This document shows, in pieces, positions 34,252-46,175 of a stretch of DNA of 64,000 nucleotides. The notes beneath the pieces are model-generated. The model did no database searches. It saw nothing but the letters and a program-made list of their open reading frames with translations, and was not told the DNA's origin. The position numbers and the translations under genes are program-made. Source of the DNA: Impatiens glandulifera (lineage: Eukaryota > Streptophyta > Magnoliopsida > Ericales > Balsaminaceae); assembly GCF_907164915.1 (NCBI RefSeq), contig NC_061867.1, positions 32,733,751-32,797,750 of the forward strand, read 5' to 3'. Numbering within the stretch: the first letter of the stretch is position 1; every line of letters starts with the position of its first letter.

Positions 34252-35692
34252 ACACCACTAGATGGCCGAAAAACCACAAACACTTGAAAAGGTCTCGACA
34301 ACGAAATTTAGAGAAATGGAGGTATCTTTACAACATGTGATGGAAGGACTCGTGTTGATCAAAAACGCTCTAGCTAATTAGCCATTTCCGTCCACATCCC
34401 AAAATATTTTCCCCCACAAGTTCTTAACCGACCTATCCCGATTATGTTCACTCTTGTTAATCTTTGTCTTACTGGTCATCACCATCAATATAAAGTCTCC
34501 CTCTATGAAGACTCTGAAGAAGATATTGACCTAACAACATGGGCACAACATGGGATACCCGAGGAGATACTCAACCCCCTCGGACCATTAAAAACACCGA
34601 TTTTGGTAACTGATCAACCTCCTTTTACCGAGTATGAAAATCAGATGGCTCATGTACGAGCCATGCAAACAAAAATCAATTCCAATTAGACAAGATAGAA
34701 GGGCAAAAGAACCAACGAACACTATGATTAGAAAGACGCTATGAAAATTTCCGAACAAGTAGTCATTCCACTATGCGTCAAACTACAAGCCATATCCAAA
34801 TACATCGGAAAAGCGATACATCTATTTTCTTCATGATGTATATGTTTATAATGAACCTATTGCAACTTAGAGAACTGATAGTTCTCCACCTATATCCCCA
34901 ATACCTCGATGATGATATGTTACGCTGGTATCATCATTAAAAAGGTAGTGTATTTATAATCCACTAAGGAATTGGTTACAAAGTTCATAGAACACTTCTC
35001 CATGCATCTCAACCTCGAACGAACAGAAAACTAGTTGAAGAATATCAAACAATGAGAAAATGAGAAGTTCTCCGTGTTTATCGAAAGATGGAAAGTTGTT
35101 GTCGAGGAAATTGATTCCCTCTCGAGCAAACAAGGTCATATCGATATGATATTGGAAAGCATTAACGGACGATATTTTGTTGGAATCTCTTTCTAAATCT
35201 TCATAAAAAAACTGTTGAAAATCGGAATTAACCTCGATGATGTTATCTAAAAGGAAAGGAATGAGGGAAAAGCAGTAAAAGTTTCCCCACCTCTAAGTCA
35301 TTTTCTAAGAAAGGAAGAGATTGAAGTACACTAGGGAACCACAACTTGGAAGGAGCGGTCTCCTCAAAAGGCGAGCCCAAGTAAGCGTCCACAAACCAAG
35401 GTAGGAACTACCACCCCTATAAATCAATACCTCCAAGGGCACCTTGACCTTTAAGAGTCTTTGACAACCTAGGGATGCCTTTGACTGAGCTCATGAATAT
35501 TCTCTAGGAAAATAATCTAATCAATCCCCTCGCCCTAAGAGAAGACAGACCAATCTTAGGAAAATACGAGAAAATTTTGTGTGATTATCACTAAGTCAAG
35601 GGACACACTACTAATAGCTGCAGAGCCCGCAAACTCTTCTAAGACTTGATCGATCAAACTATAATCTCCAAGCTTAAGGTTACAAAGAATCC
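34252..35692 (+). pseudogene. Gypsy gag (Retrotrans_gag), broken
   Basis: A start near 34263 reads MAEKPQTLEKVSTTKFREMEV. The capsid region shows KELVTKFIEHFSMHLNLERTEN and ENEKFSVFIERWKVVVEEIDSL, the Tat-type pattern around the capsid helices, with frameshifts between pieces. The C-terminal part (35440-35690) has PLTELMNIL..NNLINPLALREDRP and a knuckle-like CDYH..KGHTTNSC, matching the CxYH..GHxTxxC motif of this lineage. Many stops are present. The frame is cut by the 13-kb copia insertion at 35693 and continues in register at 48737. Confidence 0.75.
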
Positions 35693-36220
35693 TGATAGGA
35701 TCGGCGGTACCAATAGAGACAAGGGTCTGGCTATTGATGACAGCTACGGATAAATGATTTAATAGAAATCCTGTTATGGATTTAAATCACTTTCTATTCT
35801 TCACAAACCCTTGCAAACTCTTGAACGATTCAAGTGCGGAACCGTTTGCTTAGGTTTGAAGCTAAGAACCAAAGAAGGAGAAGATGACAGAATGTAAATG
35901 ACACAAAGAGTTGTTTATGGATGTTCGGAGCAAACTCTCCTACGTAACTCCTTCTTCCAATAACCGGATGGATTCACTATACTTTTCTTAGAATCAAATA
36001 CAATTGTAAAGCTAGCTCACTATTGAACATAACCGACTCTATTCAACTTAAAATATAATGAAGAATATCACTCAGCTAGACAATACTTTGATTCTAACTC
36101 TCTCTTGATGTACACACAGTAAAGCAAGAAAGCAATTTGTGTATTGTCTTGTATGTTCGTGCGTATTCATTCAATATGTTCTTTGATTGATTACGTGATT
36201 CATCTGTTGTCCTTGAGGAT

Positions 36221-36233
36221 CTTTAAATAGGGA
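36221..36233 (-). promoter_or_regulatory. TATA box of LTR C
   Basis: The minus strand reads CCCTATTTAAAGATCC. The same sequence occurs at about 47139-47151 in LTR D and in decayed form in LTR B near 18575. Confidence 0.5.
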
Positions 36234-36554
36234 GCAGGTACCAACGGTCGAATCTTCTATAATGACACGTGGCGAAAACCCATTGGAAAGCCTCCATAGT
36301 ACATAGGTACAGAGAACTCTGAGCACCAGGATCGTGGCCGTACCAATCTGGTAGAGCGCCAAATATTCTTCTAGGATTGTCCTGCAAGAAACAAGTAGTG
36401 GGAAGAATATTTACTTACGTGGCATTAGTTAATTGTTTACACCTGATTGTCGTACTGATCTGCACGGAACAGTGGAGCAGGAGTAGCATACAGCTAGTTG
36501 ATCGTGGGTAGACGAAAGCTAGCTTCAAGCAACTGCTTAAGCATGACATTAGAC

Positions 36555-37595
36555 ATTTTTTACTTAGACTGACAAGTCTAATGAAGTTAGACGCCCCTGT
36601 CTAATAGCAGGATCCATTAGACCACCAAATCTAATGGAGTTAGACGACACGTCTAACTACGAGTCCCTTCAGACTAATCTGAAGGAGTTAAACTGCACGT
36701 CTAACTTTCATCTGTTAGACTACACGTCTAACTAAGAGTTCCTTCAAACTAATCTGAAGGAGTTAGAATGCACGTCTAACTTTCATCTCTGTTATACAGC
36801 ACGTCTAACTATGTCTGTTAGACTGCATGTCTAACAACGTTTGTTATACTACACGTCCAACTGCGTTTTTTAGACTGCACATCTAACTACGCTTGTTAGA
36901 CCACACTTCTAACTACGTATCTGTTAGACTACACGTCTAACTATGCCTGTTAGACTGCACGTCTAACTACGTATCTGTTAGATTGCATGTCTAACTACGC
37001 CTGTTAGACTATACGTCTAACTACGTATCTGTTAGACTACACGTCTAACTATGCCTCTTAGACTGCACGTCTAACTACGTATCTGTTAGACTGCACGTCT
37101 AACTACGCCTATTAGACTGCACGTCTAACTACGTACCAGTTAGACTGTACGTCTAACTACGCCTGTTAGACTACACGTCTAACTACGTATCTGTTAGACT
37201 GTACGTCTAACTACGTATCTGTTAGACTACACGTCTAATTACGCTTGTTAGACTGCACGTCTAACTATGTAACTGTTAGACTGCACGTCTAACTACGCCT
37301 GTTAGACTACACGTCTAACTACGTATCTGTTAGACGACACGTCTAACTACGTCTGTTGGACTGCACGTCTAACTACGCATGTTAGACTTCATGTCTTACT
37401 ACGTATCTTTTAGACTGCACATCTAACTACACTTATTAGACTGCACGTCTAACTACATATCTGTTAGACTGCACGTCTAACTATGCCTGTTAGACTACAT
37501 GTATAACTACGCCTGTTAGATTACACGTCTAACTATGTATCTGTTAGACTGCATGTCTACCTACGCCTGTTAGACTGCACGTCTAACTGAATGTG
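36555..37595 (-). repeat. Palindromic tandem array in LTR C
   Basis: About 36 copies of the near-palindrome GTTAGACTGCACGTCTAAC. Two spacer types, CTACGTATCT (28-bp unit) and CTACGCCT (26-bp unit), tend to alternate. The first part also carries longer units with TTCCTTCAGACTAATCTGAAGGAG. Confidence 0.96.
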
Positions 37596-37771
37596 TCTAA
37601 TAGCTAATAAGTCTGATGAACCTCATTCAGACTTAGTCTAATTTAGCATTTTTTCGATACACCTGCACCAAAAACACTTTGACGGCTTATTTTAAATTTT
37701 ACACAAACTCATCATTAAAATTACGATAGTTAAAGTAATTTGATCCTTAGTCAAAATAATTTGACCCAACA

Positions 37772-37790
37772 ATTTCCCCCTTTTTGATGA
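37772..37790 (-). other. Polypurine tract of copia-2
   Basis: On the minus strand ATCATCAAAAAGGGGGAAAT stands directly before the LTR start TGTTGGG. This is the usual copia PPT form and position and fixes the element's orientation. Confidence 0.85.
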
Positions 37791-38066
37791 TGATGTTAAA
37801 ACTTTGCACAATTAAAAGATTATATGAATAATAAAGTAGATAGCAACAGATTATTCATATACCATAATCAGATAAAAATATAACTTAATCAGGAATATTT
37901 TTAAAAGAAAATACAAAAACACCTTTAAAGAGCAACAACCCTAAAAAAACATCAAAAGATCAATATCAAAACAACATCAAAAGATTTTTCCTTCCCCTAA
38001 GTCTAAGGCTATTCTTTTTCCTTTCTTTCTTTCCCCGTTTTTAACATCATTTGGGAAGGGAATCTA
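37791..38066 (-). other. 3' untranslated end of copia-2 internal region
   Basis: The short stretch between the hAT-like element and the PPT reads as the far C-terminal or untranslated tail of the extra ORF. No motif is visible. Confidence 0.45.
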
Positions 38067-38074
38067 CAATTGTC

Positions 38075-40656
38075 TAGGGGTGAGCAAACGGGTAAACCCA
38101 ACCCGTATTACCCAACCCATATTCAACCCAAATTAAATTTACCCAACCCATAATTCAACCCATATTATTTACTAATATGGGTTGGGTATGGGTTGGGTTG
38201 AGTATGGGTTGGGTAACCCAAATTATTTTATTTTTATTTTTTTATTTGACATGTATTTGACTCATTTAACACATTATTATTCGTTCAACACGTTTTCACG
38301 TTTTTTCACGTTTTAAACATTTTTAATACGTTTTTGACACGTTTAACACGATTTTCATGTTTTTGGCATGTTTAACACGTTTTTAACACGTTTAACACGT
38401 TTTTGACACGTTCGACATGTTTTTGACACGTTTTGACACGTTTTTTCACGTTTTGACACGTTTAACACGTTTTTTCACGTTTAACACATTTTGACATATT
38501 TTTGGCACATTTAACATGTTTTTCACATTTTTGACACGTTTCACACATTTTTCACGTTTTTGGCACGTTTTGACACGTTTAACACGTTTTCCACGTTTTT
38601 GACACGTTTTGACACGTTTAACACGTTTTCGACACGTTTAATACGTTTTTCACATTATTGACACGTTTCACACGTTTTTCACATTTTTGGCACATTTAAC
38701 ACGTTTTGACACGTTTAACACATTTTCCACGTTTTGAGACGTTTAACACGTTTTTGATACGTTTTTCACGTTTTCGACACGTTTAATAAGTTTTTCACAT
38801 TATTGACACGTTTCACACGTTTTTCACATTTTTGGCACATTTAACACGTTTTGACACGTTTAACACGTTTTCCACGTTTTGAGACGTTTAACACGTTTTT
38901 GATACGTTTTTCACGTTTTCGACACGTTTAATTCGTTTTCGACACGTTTAATACGTTTTTCACACCTTCGACACGTTTAACACAATTGACACGTTGGGCA
39001 CTATTTTTATGTTTTGACATGTTTAACACGTTTTTAACACGTTTGACACATTTTTCACGATTACGACACATTTGGACACATTTTTCACGATTTTGGCACG
39101 TTTAACACGTTTTGACATGTTTAACATGTTTTTCACGTTTTTCACATTATTAACACGTTTAATACGTTTGTAACATGTTTAACATGTTTTCACACGTTTT
39201 TCACGTTTAACACGTTTTGACACATATTGCACGTTTTGGCACGTTTAACACGTTTTTCACGTTTTTGATACGTTTAACACGTTTAACATGTTTTCCACAT
39301 TTTTGACACGTTTAATACGTTTTCACATGTTTAATGTCAAACGTGTCAGAAATATATTAAACGTGTCAAAACGCCAAAAACGTGTTAAAACTTATCAAAA
39401 CGTGTTAACGTGCAAAAAATTATGTTAAACATGTCAAAAATATGTTAAATGTGTAAAACGTGTTAAAATGTCAAAAACGTGTTAAACGTGCCAAAAACGT
39501 GAAAAACGTGTTAAACATCTTACAAACGTATTAAACATGTTACAAACATGTTAAACGTGTTAAGAATGTGAAAAACGTGAAAAATATGTTAAACATGTCA
39601 AAAACGTATTAAACGTACCAAAATGTGAAAAACGTGTTAATGTGTGAAAAACGTGTCAAATATGTCAATAACGTGTTGAATATGCCAAAAACGTAAAAAA
39701 CATATTAAATGTGTGAAACACGTGTTAAACGTGTTAAACATATCAAAAACATGTTAAAATGTTAAAAACGTGTTAAACGTGCCAAAAATGTAAAAATCGT
39801 ATTAAACTTATCAAAAACATGTTAACGTGTTAGTTATGTTAAAAACGTGTTAAACGTGCTAAAAACGTAAAAAACGTGTTTAGTTTGTCAAAACGCGTTA
39901 AACGTATTAAACATGTCAAAAACGTGTTAAACGTGACAAAACGTGTTATTAGTATGAAAATGTGTTAAACATGTCAAAACTTGTTAAACGTGCCAAAAAC
40001 GTAAAAACGTGTTAAATGTGATAAAAATATTAAAAACGTGTAAAAAACGTGTTGAACATATCAAAAACGTGTTAAAATGTCAAAAATGTGTTAAACGTGT
40101 CAAAAACGTGTTAAACGTGCCAAAAACGTAAAAAATGTGTTAAACTTGTCAAAAACGTATTAAACATGTCAAAACGTGTTCAATGTGACAAAAACATCAA
40201 AAACGTGTCAAAAACGTGAAAACGTGTCAAAAACGTGTCAAAAATGTGAAAACGTGTTAAACGTATGAAAAACGTGTTAAACGTATGAAAAACGTGTTAA
40301 ACGTGTGAAAAACGTGTTAAACGTGTAAAAAACATGTTATAAGTGAAACGTGTTAAAAATATTAAAAACGTGTTAGATGTGTGGAAAACGTGTTAAACGT
40401 ATGAAAAATATGTTAAACATGTCAAAAACGTGTTCGACCTTAAAGTTGGAAGATTATTAGTTTATATTGGATTAATAATATAGAATTAAACTAAATTTAT
40501 ATAATTTGGATAATTTGGGTAACCCTAACCCAACCCAAATTAAACTCAACCCATACTCAACCCAACCCATACTCAACCCAACCCATATTAACCAACCCAA
40601 ATTAATAATTTGGGTTAGGGTTGGGTTTGGGTAAACCCATATTATGCTCACCCCTA
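38075..40656. mobile_element. hAT-like non-autonomous transposon (copy 2)
   Basis: The 2582-bp element has ends TAGGGGTGAGCAAACGGG and ATGCTCACCCCTA and a perfect 8-bp duplication CAATTGTC (38067-38074 and 40657-40664). Subterminal blocks of CCCAACCCAT repeats occur on both sides (38095-38215 and 40505-40640). Between them are two opposed arms of ACACGTTT-type repeats meeting near 39330. There is no transposase. It interrupts the extra ORF of copia-2, so it is younger than that insertion. Family members with TAGGGGTGAGCA-like ends and 8-bp duplications are classed as hAT. Confidence 0.93.
38265..40435. repeat. Head-to-head ACACGTTT repeat arms (hAT copy 2)
   Basis: The left arm (38265-39325) is made of TTTAACACGTTTTTGACACG-like units. 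The right arm (39340-40435) is made of the reverse complement, GTGTTAAACGTGTCAAAAACG. At about 1.06 and 1.10 kb the arms are nearly equal, giving a 2.2-kb imperfect palindrome. Confidence 0.93.
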
Positions 40657-41506
40657 CAATTGTCTCTAGGGTTGAGGTTAGAGTTGAGTTATAGACATCT
40701 CTGTTTTGTTTCTTCGACCTGAGCTTACCCACCCGAAGAACATAGTCGACAACCTATTGGTTGTTCAAGATTTTTGAAGAATTGGCATGAAACCCATGAC
40801 CAGGTTCAATTAGAAGACAACAAAGGAATGCGTAGAGTAGAACGCCATAACCGAATATCTTCTTTCCAGAAGAAATCATTCTAACCAAATTGTTGAAGAG
40901 GAATTTCGACTAGTTGATGGCTACACCCCTTGTGATGGCCACCATTATTTCAAAGACTTTCGTAAAGTAGATGTAGGAGGAGTCTTTTTCAAGGAGGGAT
41001 TTGGAGATGATGTCGTTGAGTAGAGCATACCCAACCTTCAAATAGTTACTCTTCCCGTGATACTCAACAGGAAGGATTTCCCCTTCGAAGATTTCATCTG
41101 AAAATACATGCATCATTTCAGACAAAATTTCATTTGAGGAAGAAGGAAACTCATGGATTCCTTCGATTGGGAATCTAAAGAACATGTCAAATGTTTCTTT
41201 AGTGAAGCAGATATTTTTGCCAAATACATTCGCATGAATGTGCTGGTTGTGATAAAAGCCAACAGTTTCAAAGAATTCACGAACAACTTGTTCGTGATAG
41301 ATGCAGTGAGGAAGAAGAAACTTCTTCAGCCTAGAAGCTTTCAATGATTCAAACATTTGAACCATTTCAGCAATCATTAGAGTAGAAACAGATTTGAAGT
41401 CTACTTGCAGGGATTTCAGAGAGAAAGAAGTCATTTTAGCAAGATGAACACAAGATCTTGATGATTCGAATTCTAGAGAGAGAATCAAGGATTTAGGAGT
41501 ACTCAA
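40657..41506 (-). pseudogene. Extra ORF of copia-2 (putative plant transposon protein domain), split by the hAT element
   Basis: Starts with an ATG at 41504-41506. 198 codons are open to a stop at 40908-40910, where a Trp codon of the conserved INW motif has become TAG. The same frame then continues to the hAT element with one more stop. Visible segments include VREFFETVGFYHNQHIHANVFGKNICFTKETFDMFF, EYHGKSNYLKVGYALLNDIISK, FEIMVAITRGVAIN and FLFNNLVRMISS. The pattern resembles the PF20167-type domain found in plant LTR elements. Its place between RNase H and the PPT matches the env-like ORF of Sireviruses, but no membrane segment or signal peptide is seen. Function unknown. Two homologues sit in tandem in copia-1. 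Confidence 0.65.
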
Positions 41507-41519
41507 CTATTTGAGTAAC

Positions 41520-42180
41520 ACTATTCATTAAATATAAAAGAGATAACGTGTAACATTTAATATTTAATGATTATACCAACCGTTAAAATTTTTAGAAACC
41601 TATTCCCAAGGGACACTACTATCAATTAATATTAATCATGAAATTGCACAGTTAATATTAGAGGTATAGAAGAAAGTTATCAGAAATTTTAGTCACTTTA
41701 GAAGAATTGAGAGACACATGTCTTCAATTTATTTGAGAAGTGACTGGTTTATTTTTGGCGGGAAAAAGTACATAGACAGATACATTTATAAATGATAACT
41801 GTCCCGATAGCTAGAAGATGAAAAGTCTAAGTACACAAGTAGGTAGACGTTTAAGCTACTTTTCACATTCTTCACTTCTAATTGGGAAATTTGTCTATTA
41901 GACGTAGACGTCTAATTACACATAAACATCACATAATAGACATGTGTCCGGTTAGACGTGAGCTTCCAATTGCTCTTGTCTTAAAAAGGTCTAACCGCGC
42001 AGGTTAATTAACCAAGACATGAGTTCCTAAAAGAAGATAAAGACTGCTTGAATAGACGTACGTCTAAGTAGTCATGCTTCTTAAATTTCTAGTCTATTGG
42101 ATGTATTGAGATCTTCGTCTTCTTGTTTGTCTAGTTACGTTTTGAACAACATGTTCCCCCTTAGTTTATGCACATAATAA
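41520..42180 (-). other. Spacer between pol and extra ORF of copia-2, with TAGACG palindromes
   Basis: Non-coding. Between 41840 and 42165 it holds scattered copies of the motif that fills the LTRs, including the perfect palindrome TAGACGTACGTCTA near 42054-42067 and TTAGACGTAGACGTCTAAT near 41900. Confidence 0.6.
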
Positions 42181-42184
42181 CATC

Positions 42185-45100
42185 AATCAAGATCAACAAG
42201 TCCTAAAATGTTTCTAAAGTGATAAAACATAGCTTCGGGTAGAGGCTCCGTGAAGATGTCTGTAGTTTGTTGATCTGTTAGGATGTATTCAAGACGAATC
42301 TGCTTCTAATTGACATGCTCTCGGATAAAGTGATGTCTGATTTCGATGTGCTTTGTCCGAGAGTGCAGAACTGGATTATAGGTGATTGTGATAGCATTAG
42401 TGTTGTCACGGAAAATTAGAGATTCTTCAGCCTCAATCCCATAGTCCCTAAGCTGTTGTTGAACCCACAAGAACTAATAGCAACAACTACCAGCAGCAAG
42501 GTACTCTACTTCAGCTGTAAACGTGACAACCGACGTCTGCTTCTTGCTGAATCATGAGATAAGACGATCTTCAAGGAACTGTTAAGTTCCACTTGTGCCT
42601 TTTCTATCAATTTTGCATCCTGCATAATCTACATCAGAGAAACTAGTCAAATTGAAACTAGAATCCTTAGGATACCACAGTCCCACATTTTGAGTTCCCT
42701 TCAAATATTTCAGAATGCGTTTCGCAGTAGTGAAGTGAGAAAGTTTAGGATTAGCCTAGAATCTTCCACAGACATCAACAACAAATTGGATATCTGGTCT
42801 ACTGGCAGTAGCATAAAGCAACGATCCAATAAGACCTCTATAGGATGTGACATCTACACTTTGACCACCATCATCTTTGTGCAATTTACTAGAGGAGCTC
42901 ATTGGAGTAGTTGCAGCATAACAGTTCTCCATCCCAAACTTCTGTAGTAAATCTTTGGTATACTTGGCCTGATTGATGAAGGTTCCTTTCTCAAGCAGAC
43001 GAACTTGAAGACCGAGGAAGAAAGTTAATTCTCCCATCATGCTCATTTCCAATCTGTCCTGCATCATCTTGGCAAATTTCTCACACAATTTGGGGTTAGT
43101 TGAGCCAAATATAATATCATCAACATATATTTGAACAAGCAAAATGTAAGAGTCTTTAGTGAATCTTAACAATGTTTTATCCACAGTTCCAATAACAAAA
43201 TCATGATTAAACAGAAATTCAGTCAAAGTGTCATACCAAGCTCTAGGAGCTTGTTTCAAACCACATAAAGCTTTATCAAGTTTAAAAACATGATTTGGTA
43301 AAGTATGATCTACAAAACTAGCAGGTTGCTCAACATAAACATCTTTATTTAATTACCATTTAAAAATGCATTTTTCATATCCATTTGAAAAACTTTAAAA
43401 TTCTTAAATGATGCATACGCCAGGAAGATTCTAATTGCCTCAAGTCTTGCTGCAGGTGCAAAAGACTCATCAAAGTCGATACCTTCCTCCTGTGTGTATC
43501 CTTGAGCAACTAAACGGGATTTGTTTATAATAACTAAACCATGTTCACTAATTTTGTTTCTAAAGACCCATCTTGTTCCAAGTACTGAATGATTAGTCGG
43601 TCTAGGAGTTAGATGCCACACTTTATTTCTCACTAATTGGTATAACTCCTCCTGCATAGCATCGATCCAATCTGGATCGACCACTGCTTCACCAATTTTC
43701 TTAGGTTCAATTTGAGAAATAAAGGCAGAATTGGCTATTTCATCCATCAATTGACGTCTGGTCCTACGAGGAGAATTAGGATTCCCGATGATCAATTCTG
43801 GTGGATGATTCTTGTTCCATCTGAAGTTGGATCTAAAGGGATTGGTCATCTGAACATGTGACTTTGTGACGTCCGAACTCTCAACAGTTTTTTTAATAGG
43901 AGTTTGCACGTCTGGTTGGATTTCAACCGGATCAGCCATAGGATCAGACAACGAGGTTTGTTTATCCAAAGCATCATCCTCACTTACAGATTCAAGACTA
44001 GTCGCTTCTAATCTGTTAGCAAGGTCAATGGGATCAATGAAGTTACTCTCAACAGGCTCATCCAAGACGACATGAAGGGATTCCTCAACAGTTTGTATTT
44101 TGTTGTTATATATAGTATAAGCCTTGCTTATTGAGGAATATCCCAACATGAATCCAGCATCTGCTTTAGCATCAAAAGCGGTCAATTAAATCTTTCCATT
44201 GTTATGAATAAAACATTTACACACGAATACTTTGAAGTATGAAACTGTGGGAGTTCTCCCGTAATACTGTTCATAAGGAGTTTTATCAAAACATTTATTA
44301 ATTATTGACCGATTTTATGTGTAGCAAGTTGTGTTTATGGCTTCTGCCGAGAGCCTCTGAGGAACGTCTGATTCATCTAGTATAGATCTCGCTGCTTCCT
44401 TCAGAGTCCTCACTCTTCTCTCAGCAATGTCATTCTGCTATGGAGTTCTAGCACTAGACAACTCGTGCCTAATCCCAAACTTCTCGAGATAAGAGGAAAA
44501 ATATATGTTTGTGAATTCAGTTCCCTGATCACTTCTAATGCAAGCAATATTAAAAGATTTCTGATTCTGAATTCTTTTAAAGATTCTAATCAAATTTTCA
44601 GCAGTTTTAACCTTTGATGGTAAAAATGTTACCCATGTAAATCGTGAGAAATAATCAATAACAATTAGAAATAATCTCATTCCTCCTAGGCTTTTTACAG
44701 GAATTAGAGCAAACAGATCCATGTGTAACAGTTCTAAGCAGCGACTGGATTGAGATTTCCCTTTACTTTTGAACGATGATCTACCATGTTTTCCTAACTG
44801 GCAAGCAGAACATATCTTGTCCTTAGAAAACTATAGTTTAGGCAAACCGAATACTAAGTTATTAGAACAAATGTTGTTGATGGTTTTGAAATTTAGATGG
44901 TTTAATCTTTTTTGCCATAACTATTTCTGGTCATTCTTGGCAATCATGCACATAGGATCAGATGCTTCTTTCTGCCAATTTATTTTATATGAGTTTCCTA
45001 CTCTAATACCAGTTAATAAAGTATTACCATGTTAATCCTTAACTAGGCATGCATGAGTTTGAAAATCAACTGACTGACTATTATCACATAATTGACTAAT

Positions 45101-45840
45101 ACTAATCAGGTTATAGCACAGATTGTCAACAAGTAACACGTCAGTAATGGTTAGATTACCATGTATAATCTTACCCTTACCCATGGTCTTACCTTCTTGT
45201 TGTCACCAAAAGTGATCTTAGGTCCAGAGAAATATACTATATCAGTAAGAAGTCGCATGTTTCCTGTCATATGTATAGAACAACCACTATCAAGATACCA
45301 GATAGATTCCTCCAGGCCATCACTCACATGTCCCTACACAAAATATTATTTACAATCGTTTGGTACCCACATTCAATTGGGTCATCGGTCAATCAGTCCC
45401 TTAGGAATCCAGATTTGAGTTATTCTGATGGATTTCCCATTTTGTGTTGTGATTAATACGTATGATTTTGACATAGCAAACGCCTTCCTGCTAGCCTCTG
45501 ATCCCTTAGTTTTTGAAGATGATTTTCTTTTAGGAATCCTTGACTTCTTGCCAGGTTTTAGATTGTCAGACTTGCTGGATGCGTTTAACTTATTTTTCAG
45601 CCAGCTAATAGTCGACGGAACATAAGTTATTTCATTCTTCAAAGCTCCCTCTTCATAAATTGGATCAGATTCAATATCAGTCACACTCCCTTTGACAAAA
45701 CTTATTGGCTTAAGTTTCTCAGTTGCTGAGTTTGACTTTATGCAAGACTGGTTTGGGTCATCGCTATCAAATCCTAAACCGAATCTAGATCCAGCAGGTT
45801 TCAACAGACTAATCTAATGTTTGACAGCTTCTCCAGACCT
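42185..45840 (-). pseudogene. copia-2 pol (protease, integrase, RT, RNase H)
   Basis: The protease motif WYLDSGCSIHMTG lies near 45290. The integrase core (44722-44190) shows MDLFALIPVKSLGG, IRSDQGTEF and AERRVRTLKEAARS, giving the D, D and E positions. The integrase tail and linker run 44185-43700. The RT begins with TRWVFRNK and [30 protein letters not shown] frameshift after AFLNGN (43349) precedes QAPRAWYDTL and the catalytic VQIYVDDIIFGSTNP (43259-42756). RNase H follows in broken frames and ends near 42185 with an RHHFIREHV-like segment. Several stops (notably a Gln-to-stop in the PQQN motif of integrase) make it non-functional, but it is better preserved than copia-1. Confidence 0.9.
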
Positions 45841-46175
45841 TGTCCAAGCACTAACAACATAGTTCAATCTTTTGTTTTCAGAAGAGAGTGTTTGGATCTG
45901 TTCCTTGATCATCTCATTCTCGGAGAGATCTTTACTAATTTCTTTTCAAAAATATTTGATTCAGAATTTTTTTGTGAAGAAGAGATATTGTCTTCATATT
46001 TTACTTTCATTTCATAAAAGGAATCTGATAACTTCTTGTACTCAATGGCCATGTCATTGAGTGCAGTAGTTAACTCTTTGTTGGTAAATTATGATGGAGA
46101 AGTATCATTTACCTTGGATTGATCATCTATCATCAAGCATGTTATAGTTTCAGTATCCTTTTCAATAGGAGAATC

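Larger units (their letters stand above)
35693..37771 (-). repeat. LTR C (3' LTR of copia-2)
   Basis: A 2079-bp LTR that begins on its coding strand with TGTTGGGTCAAATTATTTTG and ends GATCCTATCA. The first half is the TAGAC array (36555-37595). A TATA box sits near 36225, and the conserved box CCGAACATCCATAAA at 35914-35928. It is directly preceded by the polypurine tract of the internal region. Confidence 0.93.

Noticed and set aside
38095..38215. Interstitial telomere-like repeat (ACCCAACCC)
   Set aside because: The plant telomere unit is CCCTAAA. This text is CCCAACCCAT and belongs to the subterminal region of a hAT-like element.
40472..40732. 86-codon minus-strand ORF with repeated WVGL-type residues
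   Set aside because: It is a translation of the CCCAACCCAT subterminal repeats of the hAT-like element joined to copia sequence.
44769..45804. Plus-strand ORFs opposite copia-2 pol
   Set aside because: The minus strand carries the protease and integrase homology. The plus-strand frames have no similarity to anything known to me.
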